Of a stretch of 64,000 nucleotides of DNA, positions 1-7,573 are shown one piece after another. The stretch lies in the NCBI GenBank assembly GCA_964587655.1, contig CAZPMT010000006.1:1-64000 (forward strand), read 5' to 3'. Source of the DNA: CAZPMT01 sp964587655. Its GTDB lineage: Bacteria > Hydrogenedentota > Hydrogenedentia > Hydrogenedentales > SLHB01. Made by a program: the position numbers and the translations under genes. Each line of letters starts with the position of its first letter. The first letter of the stretch is position 1. The notes beneath the pieces were generated by a model, which saw only the letters and a program-made list of their open reading frames with translations, did no database searches and was not told the DNA's origin.

Positions 1-269
1 TCGCACGTTCGCTGGCGAATGACCCGGCCATCATTTTGGCGGACGAACCGACGGGAAACCTCGACCTGAGAACGGGGAAGGAGATCATCGAACTCCTGCG
101 GCGTCTCAACAAGGACAAGCAGGTAACCATCATCAGCGCCACGCATGACCTCAAGATGCTGGACGTATCGGACCGGATTATCTGGATACGCGACGGAGCC
201 GTGGATAAGATCGAGCAGCGGTCCGAGTTGGACATCGCTGTGGGAACGCTTGAAGGTGAAGAGGCGTAG
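1..269 (+). CDS. ABC transporter ATP-binding subunit, C-terminal part (LolD/MacB type)
   Basis: The gene enters from the left edge; the reading frame is open from base 3. The visible 88 residues hold the Walker B and D-loop (ILADEPTGNLD) and the H-loop (SATHD), followed by a short C-terminal tail. This order and the DEPTGNLD wording are typical of LolD/MacB/FtsE-type ATPases that drive lipoprotein release or peptide export. Walker A and the signature motif lie outside the window. The permease partner is not downstream: the next gene is an unrelated membrane protein, so the partner is presumably to the left. The family call is strong, the substrate unknown. Confidence 0.85.
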   Translation, partial: ARSLANDPAIILADEPTGNLDLRTGKEIIELLRRLNKDKQVTIISATHDLKMLDVSDRIIWIRDGAVDKIEQRSELDIAVGTLEGEEA

Positions 270-302
270 CCACGCATTGGAGGAATCAGAGGTGAAGTCC
301 AT

Positions 303-345
303 TTTGGATTCTTGATTTGCCACCGCGCAATCCAAGATCCAAGAT
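303..345. repeat. imperfect inverted repeat, possible terminator
   Basis: TTTGGATTCTTGATTTGC at 303-320 pairs imperfectly with GCAATCCAAGATCCAAG at 327-343. It lies 35 bases after the ABC gene and could fold as a weak terminator, or be a degenerate copy of a GGATTTTGGATT-type repeat. There is no clear T tract. Confidence 0.3.
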
Positions 346-387
346 CGCTTTGTTACTGCGGTTCGCGGTTAGGGGAATTCGGAAGAG

Positions 388-1704
388 ATGTTACACGCGC
401 AGACAGTTCACGAACACGTGAGGGATTTCCTGATTCACGAGAGGCTTGTTGTTGGGCTTGCGGCGATGTTCGTTATCATGGGGGCTTCCGGCTATTCGTA
501 TAACGACGCCGTCAACAGCCGGCTCGCGACCGTCTACAGTCTGGTCAACTACGGCACGTGGCGAATCGACCGCCCTCCGGACCAGGCGCCCATTCGCTTT
601 GAGCAAGGTACCATCGACAAAGTCGTGGCCGGCGGGAAACTGATATCCAGCAAACCGCCCGTACTGCCGCTGCTGATGACCGGCGAGTACGTCATCTTGA
701 ACAAGATCTTCGGCTGGAGCCTCGACGATGAACAACAGACGAACAAGATCGTTCGGGTCATGTCGGTGACCCTCATTGGCGGCTCGTACGTCATCGCCGT
801 CCTCTTCTTCATGATGACTCTCCATTTATTCGTGGCGGACCCGCTGACGCGGGTCATTCTGATCTTCTGTCTTGCCTTCTGCACGCAGTTGTGGGGATAC
901 TCGACGCATATCAACAATCATGTGCCCGCCGCCGGTATGCTGATGGTCGCCCTGTACCTCGCGTTGGGAATCGGGACGGGCAAGTTGCCGGCGGCGCGGT
1001 GGCGGTTCATCTTGTTCGGATTCTGCGGCGGTCTTGTTCCCGCCATTGATCTGCCTGGAACCATCTTCGTCGTCCTGGCGGGACTGTATCTGCTCGTGAA
1101 ACATCCGGGCAGGACGCTTGTTTGGGTCTTGGTCGGGGCCGCGATCCCGATAGGCGTCCATTGCGCCTCGATGTTGGCGGCCACGGGAGGCATCCTTCCC
1201 GTCCAGATGCGAAAACAGGTCTATCTCTATGAGGGATCCTACTGGCGCAACCCGCAGGGCATCGACGCGCTCAACGAGCCGAAGGGGACGTACCTTTTCA
1301 ACATGCTCTTGGGCGCTTGCGGATTGTTCTCGCTTTATCCGATCCTTCTGTCGGGGCCGGCGGCGGCCGTTCGGGCGCTCTACAAGAAGAACATGCGCTA
1401 CCGGCGCCACGTCCTCGCAGGGGCGTTGGGATTCGTTGTCCTCACGGCGTACTACCTTTTCAAGACAAACAATTACGGCGGTGAGGCCTATGGTTTCCGG
1501 TGGTTCATTGTGGCGATGCCCATCTTGCTGCTCATGGGAGCGCCGATATTAGTCGCGCTGCGCGCCCGCTGGAAATGGCTGTTCATCGGCGTGATGATTG
1601 GCATCTCGTTCTACTCCGCGTTCGAGTGTGCGAAGTCTCCCTGGGGAGCCAACCACGCGTGGACCTCAACGCTCTTTCTCGGACCCAGCTACGGAAGGAA
1701 ATGA
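388..1704 (+). CDS. polytopic membrane protein, GT-C glycosyltransferase-like
   Basis: 438 residues with roughly nine to ten hydrophobic segments. After a first helix comes a loop with NSRLATVYSLVNYGTWRID and then KLISSKPPVLPLL. Near the C-terminus is NYGGEAYGFRWF followed by three more helices. Early acidic/aromatic loop plus many helices resembles GT-C lipid-sugar-dependent glycosyltransferases and related uncharacterised membrane proteins, but I see no decisive catalytic motif. The start at 388 has GGAAGAG just upstream. The stop codon overlaps the first base of the hairpin repeat at 1704-1775. Function inferred only at fold level. Confidence 0.6.
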   Translation: MLHAQTVHEHVRDFLIHERLVVGLAAMFVIMGASGYSYNDAVNSRLATVYSLVNYGTWRIDRPPDQAPIRFEQGTIDKVVAGGKLISSKPPVLPLLMTGEYVILNKIFGWSLDDEQQTNKIVRVMSVTLIGGSYVIAVLFFMMTLHLFVADPLTRVILIFCLAFCTQLWGYSTHINNHVPAAGMLMVALYLALGIGTGKLPAARWRFILFGFCGGLVPAIDLPGTIFVVLAGLYLLVKHPGRTLVWVLVGAAIPIGVHCASMLAATGGILPVQMRKQVYLYEGSYWRNPQGIDALNEPKGTYLFNMLLGACGLFSLYPILLSGPAAAVRALYKKNMRYRRHVLAGALGFVVLTAYYLFKTNNYGGEAYGFRWFIVAMPILLLMGAPILVALRARWKWLFIGVMIGISFYSAFECAKSPWGANHAWTSTLFLGPSYGRK

Positions 1705-1775
1705 GGCTGAAGGCTGTAGGCCGTAGGATTGACGCGCCGTTCTCTGCTTCCTCTACAGCCTACAGCCTCCAGCCT
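1704..1775. repeat. AGGCTG/TAGGC inverted repeat at the meeting of two convergent genes
   Basis: The left arm (1704-1727, AGGCTGAAGGCTGTAGGC...) pairs with the right arm (1750-1775) around a loop of about 22 bases, with a few mismatches. The plus-strand gene's TGA overlaps the left arm and the minus-strand gene's last seven codons and TAG lie in the right arm. It probably acts as a bidirectional terminator. The same AGGCTGGAGGCTG unit recurs as a tandem array at 46500-46539, so it is a dispersed repeat. Confidence 0.6.
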
Positions 1776-3936
1776 GATATATGGCCGTTGTGTGAGCCGG
1801 AAGCCTGTCGGTCCACTCGCTTCCTTCCTTCAACGGCATGGGGGTGGCCCTTGGCGGGATTAGGCGCGTGACGGTTTCGCATTCGCCGGGCCACGCGAAT
1901 GTGTGGGTGGCTTCTTCGTCGGTGTGTAAGAACAGGTAGGGTCCTACGACCGCCGTCATGCCCGGGGTGTCGCGGTAGAGATGGACGCCCGCGCGGTGGC
2001 AGACCTCTCGCATCAGTCCCACGGGCAGCCTGGGCGTGGCCGTGTAAAGACTGACCCCCTTGCCGAGTTGACGCGCCGCCGCGCTGACCTCACCTGTGGC
2101 TTCATACCGGGCAACGACGTCCACGTCCTTCGACGTTACCACGAAACGCGGACGCCACCCGGTCGGGTCGATCGCGATCGTCTCATCCGTCAGCGCGCTC
2201 TTGACGTTCATCGGCGCGTCATCGAACTTCGCTTCCACGGCGATGCCCGTAACGGCTTCGATGCGGCCCGCGTCGAGGCCGTCTGGTCCAATCAAGTCCG
2301 GGGCGTAGTTCCACACGACTGTTGCCCTACGGTCGAGGCATAACCTGATCGCCTTGGCTTCTTCCTTCGTCAGGACAAACGGGTCCGCGAGGATCAGGAC
2401 CTTCACGCTGTCGGGAATTTGCGGCAGGTCGCTTTGCAGGTAGTAACCCACGGGCGCGCCGATCCGGTCGAGTTCCGCGCGCCAGTACGACAGGGATTGC
2501 AACAGCAAGGGATGGGTCGTATCGCGCAGGAAACACGGAGAGTTCTCATCGACAATAAACGCCACCTCAGGCTGAAACGGCGGTTCGCTTCTGGTTTCGG
2601 CCGCGATGCGGCGGAGCAGTTGCGTCGAATTCCATATTTCCTTTTCATACCAGCGTCCGTCCGATAGCAGATCGAAGAGCCACACGCCGCAACGGTGCAT
2701 GATGGCCGTGCCAAAGTCGCGTCGCACTACCGACAGCGTCTCGGCGAGGTTCGCCGTTCGGTCGTTCCAGCCGGGGGCGATCAGGTTTTCCGGCACTTTC
2801 TGGGAAAGGTGCGTGAAGGTGTCCTCCTCGCATAACTCGAGCTTCCGGTGCAGGGCCACGGAGTCGACGGGGGCGTGGAGATGCCCGGGTTGACCCAGAC
2901 CACGTTCGAAGTATGAGAACGGCGCGTGGAGGAGATCGATGTCGCCGCAGTCAAGCAGCTTTCCGAAGGCGAGGTGGCCGGAATGCACCAACGCGCGCGG
3001 TCCGTTGTTGTTCAGTTCCATGGTGTACCCGTAGTAGACGCCCACCAGGGAACGGCGTTCGGTCGCCTCCTTGGCAACCGCCGCGAAGTACGCAATTGTA
3101 TCCGCCATGAGTTCATTCTGAAAGCGGGTCATATCAATCGCGGGCCGCTGCTTCACGGGATCGCGAAACGGGCCCCAAGAGGCCGCCTCGCGGTCCTTTG
3201 GCAGGGGAAGCGAGGCCGTGGCGAGGCCCGCCTCCGTCTGACCCCATGCTTCACGAAGCGCCTTGTCACGCTTGTAGGTCTTTTTCAACCACGCGCGAAA
3301 GGCGCGCAGATTCGCCTCGGAGTAATCCATGAAATCGTCTGTGCCGGGATAGAACCACTCGCCGGTCTGAAGGTAATCGAGCGTGACGCCGATGAAGCGG
3401 TCGCCATGGGGGCCTTCGACGATCTCGCGCAGGCGCTTCCGCAACAAATCCGCCGCCGTGGTCCTCCACGGTTCGCTGGAAGGGGAGGCCATGTTCAGGC
3501 CGGTGGTTTCCGGCGCGGCATCGTTTTCCGGCACGGCCTTCGTAACGCATTCGCCGGGGTGTTCCTTCACCCACTCGGCGCTTGGACCCAACCAGATCCG
3601 CACCATGAAGTACCCTTCCGGATGCGCGTTGCAGAAGGCGTCAATGACTGCCGCCTCTTTCTCCGCTGTGCTGTGCCAATCGAGTCCAACATTGATTCCG
3701 AAGAGCTTGATGCCTGCCTCGGCGGCTTGGCGCAATTCCTTTAGCAGGATGTCGTCTCGGTCGAACTGGTTGTTCGCGACGAAGAGCATGGGCGCATAAG
3801 GCGCACCGTCAATCAGAATCGCCGGGCTTCCCGCAACGCCGTTGCGGACGCCGCACTGCGGCCATTGCGGCGCGGCCGCCGCATACGCGCAAACGCATAT
3901 CGACGCTGTCAGCAAAGAAGACCACTTCGACATCAT
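1753..3936 (-). CDS. secreted GH42-like glycoside hydrolase (beta-galactosidase-like)
   Basis: 727 residues. The frame is open further upstream into the neighbouring gene, but ATGATG at 3931-3936 with AGGAG four bases ahead gives a good signal peptide (MMSKWSSLLTASICVCAYAAAAP), so I start there. A TIM-barrel-like region contains FGINVGLDW, GVTLDYLQTGEWF, a GH42-like stretch (YSEANLRAFRAWLKKTYK) and GVYYGYTMEL. From about residue 450 a trimerisation-like domain starts (VAFIVDENSPCFLRDTTHPL). It probably acts on plant or microbial polysaccharide outside the cytoplasm. The final residues QAGGCRL and the stop come from the repeat at 1750-1775, so the original C-terminus may have been replaced. 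Confidence 0.7.
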   Translation of the reverse strand: MMSKWSSLLTASICVCAYAAAAPQWPQCGVRNGVAGSPAILIDGAPYAPMLFVANNQFDRDDILLKELRQAAEAGIKLFGINVGLDWHSTAEKEAAVIDAFCNAHPEGYFMVRIWLGPSAEWVKEHPGECVTKAVPENDAAPETTGLNMASPSSEPWRTTAADLLRKRLREIVEGPHGDRFIGVTLDYLQTGEWFYPGTDDFMDYSEANLRAFRAWLKKTYKRDKALREAWGQTEAGLATASLPLPKDREAASWGPFRDPVKQRPAIDMTRFQNELMADTIAYFAAVAKEATERRSLVGVYYGYTMELNNNGPRALVHSGHLAFGKLLDCGDIDLLHAPFSYFERGLGQPGHLHAPVDSVALHRKLELCEEDTFTHLSQKVPENLIAPGWNDRTANLAETLSVVRRDFGTAIMHRCGVWLFDLLSDGRWYEKEIWNSTQLLRRIAAETRSEPPFQPEVAFIVDENSPCFLRDTTHPLLLQSLSYWRAELDRIGAPVGYYLQSDLPQIPDSVKVLILADPFVLTKEEAKAIRLCLDRRATVVWNYAPDLIGPDGLDAGRIEAVTGIAVEAKFDDAPMNVKSALTDETIAIDPTGWRPRFVVTSKDVDVVARYEATGEVSAAARQLGKGVSLYTATPRLPVGLMREVCHRAGVHLYRDTPGMTAVVGPYLFLHTDEEATHTFAWPGECETVTRLIPPRATPMPLKEGSEWTDRLPAHTTAIYQAGGCRL

Positions 3937-3958
3937 GCAACTCCTGCCGGATTCGCCG

Positions 3959-5521
3959 TCACGAGACCGCAGCCTTCCTGGGTACCGGAACGTGGTAAAC
4001 CCGGAGATTGGGCCAGCCTTTGAAATCCGTGTAACTGAATTCGAGTCTATTTGACACAAAACAGGCCTCGAGGTTGCCGGGATCGGACCAGAGCCACACG
4101 ACAAACCAGACGTCGTGGCCCGCCGCGTGGGCCTCCATCACGGCTCCGCAAAGCTCCGACCAGACGCTAATGTGCTGCATTTGATTCTTGGGTAACGTCG
4201 AGTTGAACTCGAGGGCGATCAGGTTGATGTCCTGGAACACCAACACTGCGTCCTCCGGCGAGGTTTGCGATTCGAGATAACGGCTTACCGATCTCCAGTC
4301 CGGACGGAACGGTCCGACCGTCAGCGCGGACAACTGGTGCGCGTAGAGAATTAGAATGATGGCAACAAACATTGCCCGTATGTGCGGGCGGCGGATTGAC
4401 GTCACGGCCGCGCCCGCGAGCACATATACGGGAAGCGAACTGAAGAGTACATAGCGATACACGAAGCAGGGGCGAAACATGTAGGACACAACGCAGAGCA
4501 CCGCCGGAGGGATGACGAGCCAAATCACCATTAGCAACCAGTAGCTTTTCTCGCGCAAGCTGCTTGCCTGAGCGCCGCCTTTCGTCCCGCGAAGGAGCAA
4601 GGTTCCCGAGTACCAGAGAAAGAGAAGCAGCAACAGTCCGGCGAGAACGATGTCGAGCGAAACGCCGCTCGGCAAATGGGACGCGGGGTTTTCGTTCGAT
4701 GCACGTCCGCCCGTGAAGAGCAGCCAGACCATGACGATCTCGCGGAGCCCCGGTTTCACCATCCATGAAGCCGCCTGGTTCAGCGTCGTCGTGTTGATCG
4801 CGGCAACCCAGGCGCCAAGGAGCGGCACAATCGCCAGGTGACACGCGATCCAGGCAAGCATTAAGCGTTTTTCAGGTCTTCGGCAAAGAAGGAGGAAACA
4901 TCCTTGGACTGCGATCAGTTGCACGGCAAAGAGATGAGTGAAGACGAGGAGCACGTTCGCCGCGAGGTGTACGACCCACCAACCCGCTCGTCCGCCCTCA
5001 AGAATTCCGATAAAAGAGTAGATCGAGACCAGCGAAAGCAACAGAACGAGGGAATACACGCGGATCTCTTGCGAGTAGTAGATGTGAAGCAGAGACAAGG
5101 CGAGGAAAAGCGAGGCGGTCAACCCGGCCGCGTTGCCGTACAGCTTTCGCGTCAGCGCGAAGAGCATCTGGATGGTTAGGAGGCCCAAGAGGACTGAGAG
5201 CAACCGCATGCTCGGAACCGCCGTGCCGGCAAGACGAGACCAGTAGTACTCGATCGCGAAGTATACCGGGGTCATGGGCGGATCCGTGGAGCGTTCCCCT
5301 TGAATGAACGCCGTCAGCGTAGGTGCGTTGAGGTATTTCAGGCTGGCCACTTCATCCCACCAGGCCGACTCGTCGCCCAATCGCCATACGCGGAGACCCA
5401 AGGCCACGAGCGTGATTGCGGCGAGCGCGGCGCACGTTCGCAACGAAACGCTTCTTGATGCGTCAGCCGCCCTCGCCGCGCCGACTCTCTCTGTCGCCCC
5501 ATTCTGCATATCGCGTTTCAT
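3959..5521 (-). CDS. ArnT/PMT-like membrane glycosyltransferase (GT83/PF13231 type)
   Basis: 520 residues from the chosen ATG at 5521; the open frame extends to 5647, but that would run through the promoter region of the divergent amidohydrolase. Right after the first membrane helix is LRVWRLGDESAWWDEVASLKYL, the acidic DE loop characteristic of ArnT/PMT-type enzymes that take sugars from polyprenyl phosphate carriers. A second conserved-looking loop has YFAIEYYWSRLAG. About ten hydrophobic segments follow, then a soluble C-terminal domain (HDVWFVVWLWSDPGNLEACF). It lies directly upstream of the GH42-like gene, 22 bases apart, and probably in one transcript. Acceptor unknown. Confidence 0.75.
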   Translation of the reverse strand: MKRDMQNGATERVGAARAADASRSVSLRTCAALAAITLVALGLRVWRLGDESAWWDEVASLKYLNAPTLTAFIQGERSTDPPMTPVYFAIEYYWSRLAGTAVPSMRLLSVLLGLLTIQMLFALTRKLYGNAAGLTASLFLALSLLHIYYSQEIRVYSLVLLLSLVSIYSFIGILEGGRAGWWVVHLAANVLLVFTHLFAVQLIAVQGCFLLLCRRPEKRLMLAWIACHLAIVPLLGAWVAAINTTTLNQAASWMVKPGLREIVMVWLLFTGGRASNENPASHLPSGVSLDIVLAGLLLLLFLWYSGTLLLRGTKGGAQASSLREKSYWLLMVIWLVIPPAVLCVVSYMFRPCFVYRYVLFSSLPVYVLAGAAVTSIRRPHIRAMFVAIILILYAHQLSALTVGPFRPDWRSVSRYLESQTSPEDAVLVFQDINLIALEFNSTLPKNQMQHISVWSELCGAVMEAHAAGHDVWFVVWLWSDPGNLEACFVSNRLEFSYTDFKGWPNLRVYHVPVPRKAAVS

Positions 5522-5594
5522 CCGCCCGAATCCGCCGGAGGTAAAGTATGCTATATTACGCGAAATCGCGCGACTTTGGAATTGGAAGTTGAGG

Positions 5595-6347
5595 ATGCTG
5601 AACTTCTTTGACGCTAACGTAGTGATCGGCAAGTTGAGAACGCCCATGCCCGGCGGCGTGTTGGACGCGAACCGTTTGCTTGCCGAAATGGATCGATATG
5701 GAATCCGGGAGTCCCTGTTCCATCATGCGCTGGCGAAACGCAACGCCCCCGTGCGCGGAAATGCACTCGCCGCCAAGGCCGCCGCGGCTTCGGAGCGCCT
5801 TCATGCGTGCTGGCTTCTCCTGCCGACCCATTGCGGCGAGCTTTCGCCGCTTGAAACACTGACTTCTGAAATGCGGGAAGCCGGCGTGCGCGCGGCGCGA
5901 ATCGCACCCGATGCCGCCAATCACGCGTTCTCACTGTCGAAGGTCGTCTGCGGCGACCTCTTCGCGTGGCTTGCGCAAACGCGCATTCCGTTGTTTGTGG
6001 AACTCGGCCCGGTGTCGTGGGAAAGCATCGACGATCTGATGGAGGGATACGCGGGGCTGCGCCTCGTGCTCGTCGACATCAGCTATCGTGCAAACCGCGA
6101 CCTCTATCCGCGACTCAAGGCGTACGAGGGCCTTTACGTCGAGACTTCTGGCCTCGAGCAGCATTGCGGCATTCAGGACGTGTGCGAGCGTTTCGGTTCC
6201 GGGCGTCTGTTATTCGGGTCGCGGTTGCCCCTGATGTGTCCCGGCGCGGCGCGGCACGCGGTCGAGTGCGCCGGCATTTCAGAGGAGGACAAGGCGGCCA
6301 TTGCGGGGGAGAACCTGAGCCGCCTTCTCGCGGAAGTCCGCTGGTAG
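5595..6347 (+). CDS. amidohydrolase-family TIM-barrel protein (Amidohydro_2-like)
   Basis: 250 residues starting MLNFFDANVVIGK at 5595 (GGAAG eleven bases ahead); an in-frame start at 5304 would run antisense across the divergent glycosyltransferase and is rejected. The opening FDANVVIG, the later LVLVDISYR and YVETSGLEQ, and the C-terminal FGSGRLLFGSRLP match small metal-dependent hydrolase-fold (amidohydrolase 2) proteins. The usual HxH near the N-terminus is replaced (DANVVIG), as in a sub-group of these proteins, so catalytic metal binding is uncertain. It is divergent from the GT gene and convergent with the prenyl synthase. Substrate unknown. Confidence 0.65.
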   Translation: MLNFFDANVVIGKLRTPMPGGVLDANRLLAEMDRYGIRESLFHHALAKRNAPVRGNALAAKAAAASERLHACWLLLPTHCGELSPLETLTSEMREAGVRAARIAPDAANHAFSLSKVVCGDLFAWLAQTRIPLFVELGPVSWESIDDLMEGYAGLRLVLVDISYRANRDLYPRLKAYEGLYVETSGLEQHCGIQDVCERFGSGRLLFGSRLPLMCPGAARHAVECAGISEEDKAAIAGENLSRLLAEVRW

Positions 6348-6354
6348 GCTTTCG

Positions 6355-6407
6355 TTTCTTTGTCAGCGACATCTACGCGGGAAACGTAGATGTTGCTGAC
6401 AAAGAAA
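6355..6407. terminator. 23-bp hairpin between convergent genes, likely bidirectional terminator
   Basis: The left arm 6355-6377 (TTTCTTTGTCAGCGACATCT...) and right arm 6385-6407 are complementary except for one position that is a G:U pair in RNA, with the seven-base loop CGGGAAA. It starts eight bases after the amidohydrolase stop and ends 37 bases before the stop of the opposing prenyl synthase. The arms begin with TTTCTTT/AAAGAAA, so each transcript would end in a U-rich run. Confidence 0.7.
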
Positions 6408-6443
6408 TCACACACTTGACTATAAGGTAGCGCCTGGGCCGCC

Positions 6444-7445
6444 TCAGGAATCGCGGACCAGGACGAACTCTGCAAGGCCGAGTATCGAGTCCTTGTAGAC
6501 GCTCGAAGGCAGCGGATCGAGCGCGGCGCGCGCGGTGTCGATGTAACCGCGGGCCAGACCGAGCGCCCGTGCGCGGGCGCCTGAACGTTCGACGGCCTGC
6601 GCGGCCCATGCGCGATCCTGGTCGCCAATTGTGCGCCCGATCATCCCCTGGTCGCCGATCGTGCGCCCGATCATCCCGTTGAGCCGCTCCCGATCCTCCG
6701 GTCCCAATTGTTCGCGCATGAACAAGATGGGAAGGGTCTTTTTGCCCTCGACGATATCGCCACAGGACGGTTTTCCGAGCGCGTCCTGCGGCTGGGTGAT
6801 GTCTAGAATATCGTCAATCAGTTGAAATGCGACGCCGAAAGCCATTCCGAATGCGTGAAGCGGTTCGCGGTATTCCTTTCCGACGAGGTACGTCGGCGCC
6901 GTGCATGCGGTGGCGAAGAAGGTGCCCGTCTTCTCTTCCGCAAGGCGGATGCAGTCCTTTTGCGTGAACCGTTCCGTGTTCCGTCCGAGACTGCCGAGCT
7001 CGCCTTCGGTCATGCGGCGAACCGCGCCGAAGATGTCGGCAATCAAGGGGCAGGAATCGAAGGTCGTCAAGAACTCGACCGAGCGCGACACGAGGTAATC
7101 GCCGCCCAATACGGCCGTCCGGTCATCCCACAAGGCGTTCAGAGATGTGGTCCCGCGCCGTAGGTCAGCCTTGTCCACGACGTCGTCGTGCGTCAGGGCG
7201 GCCATGTGAAGGAGTTCGCAGGCGGTCGCCATTTTCGTGAAAGAGCGGATATCCCGGGCGCCAACGGCGCCCGCGGCGAGAAGACACATTGCCGGGCGCA
7301 GCAGTTTCCCGCCCGCCTTCGGAGGCGAGACGGAAGGCCCAAGTACGAGCGCCAGCGCCTGAGCCCACAGCTCCGCCACAAACGACTGCGTCAACCGCAG
7401 CTCGTCCTCGATCGGTTTGTACAATGTCTCAAGGGTAGTTTTCAT
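6444..7445 (-). CDS. trans-isoprenyl diphosphate synthase (polyprenyl synthetase)
   Basis: 333 residues from ATG at 7445 (MKTTLETLYKPIEDELRL). It condenses isopentenyl diphosphate onto allylic diphosphates. Both aspartate-rich motifs are present: LTHDDVVDKADLRRG (first) and LIDDILD (second), with KLLRPAMCLLA near the N-terminus. Length is normal for the octaprenyl/heptaprenyl class, so it likely makes a quinone side chain or long carrier. A ten-residue segment (MIGRTIGDQG/D) is tandemly duplicated near the C-terminus through a 30-bp DNA repeat. The protein remains in frame and probably functional. Confidence 0.88.
   Translation of the reverse strand: MKTTLETLYKPIEDELRLTQSFVAELWAQALALVLGPSVSPPKAGGKLLRPAMCLLAAGAVGARDIRSFTKMATACELLHMAALTHDDVVDKADLRRGTTSLNALWDDRTAVLGGDYLVSRSVEFLTTFDSCPLIADIFGAVRRMTEGELGSLGRNTERFTQKDCIRLAEEKTGTFFATACTAPTYLVGKEYREPLHAFGMAFGVAFQLIDDILDITQPQDALGKPSCGDIVEGKKTLPILFMREQLGPEDRERLNGMIGRTIGDQGMIGRTIGDQDRAWAAQAVERSGARARALGLARGYIDTARAALDPLPSSVYKDSILGLAEFVLVRDS
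6618..6677. repeat. 30-bp in-frame tandem duplication inside the prenyl synthase gene
   Basis: Units 6618-6647 and 6648-6677 differ at two positions (AATT versus GATC). They encode MIGRTIGDQ twice on the minus strand. An unbroken frame suggests a tolerated recent slippage or duplication. Confidence 0.85.
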
Positions 7446-7573
7446 CGCTGTAAATTCTAACACATTGACCACGGCGCGGAGAAATAAGGGACCCATCCGG
7501 TTTTTGTGCACTTCGTTTCCATCCCGTCGTGCTCGTGCTGTCGCTGGCCGGAGAGTTGTGCTAGAATCCCGGC

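Noticed and set aside
2926..3744. 272-codon plus-strand open frame
   Set aside because: Antisense to the GH42-like gene.
5304..5594. upstream extension of the amidohydrolase frame
   Set aside because: It crosses the divergent glycosyltransferase start and is not similar to the family.
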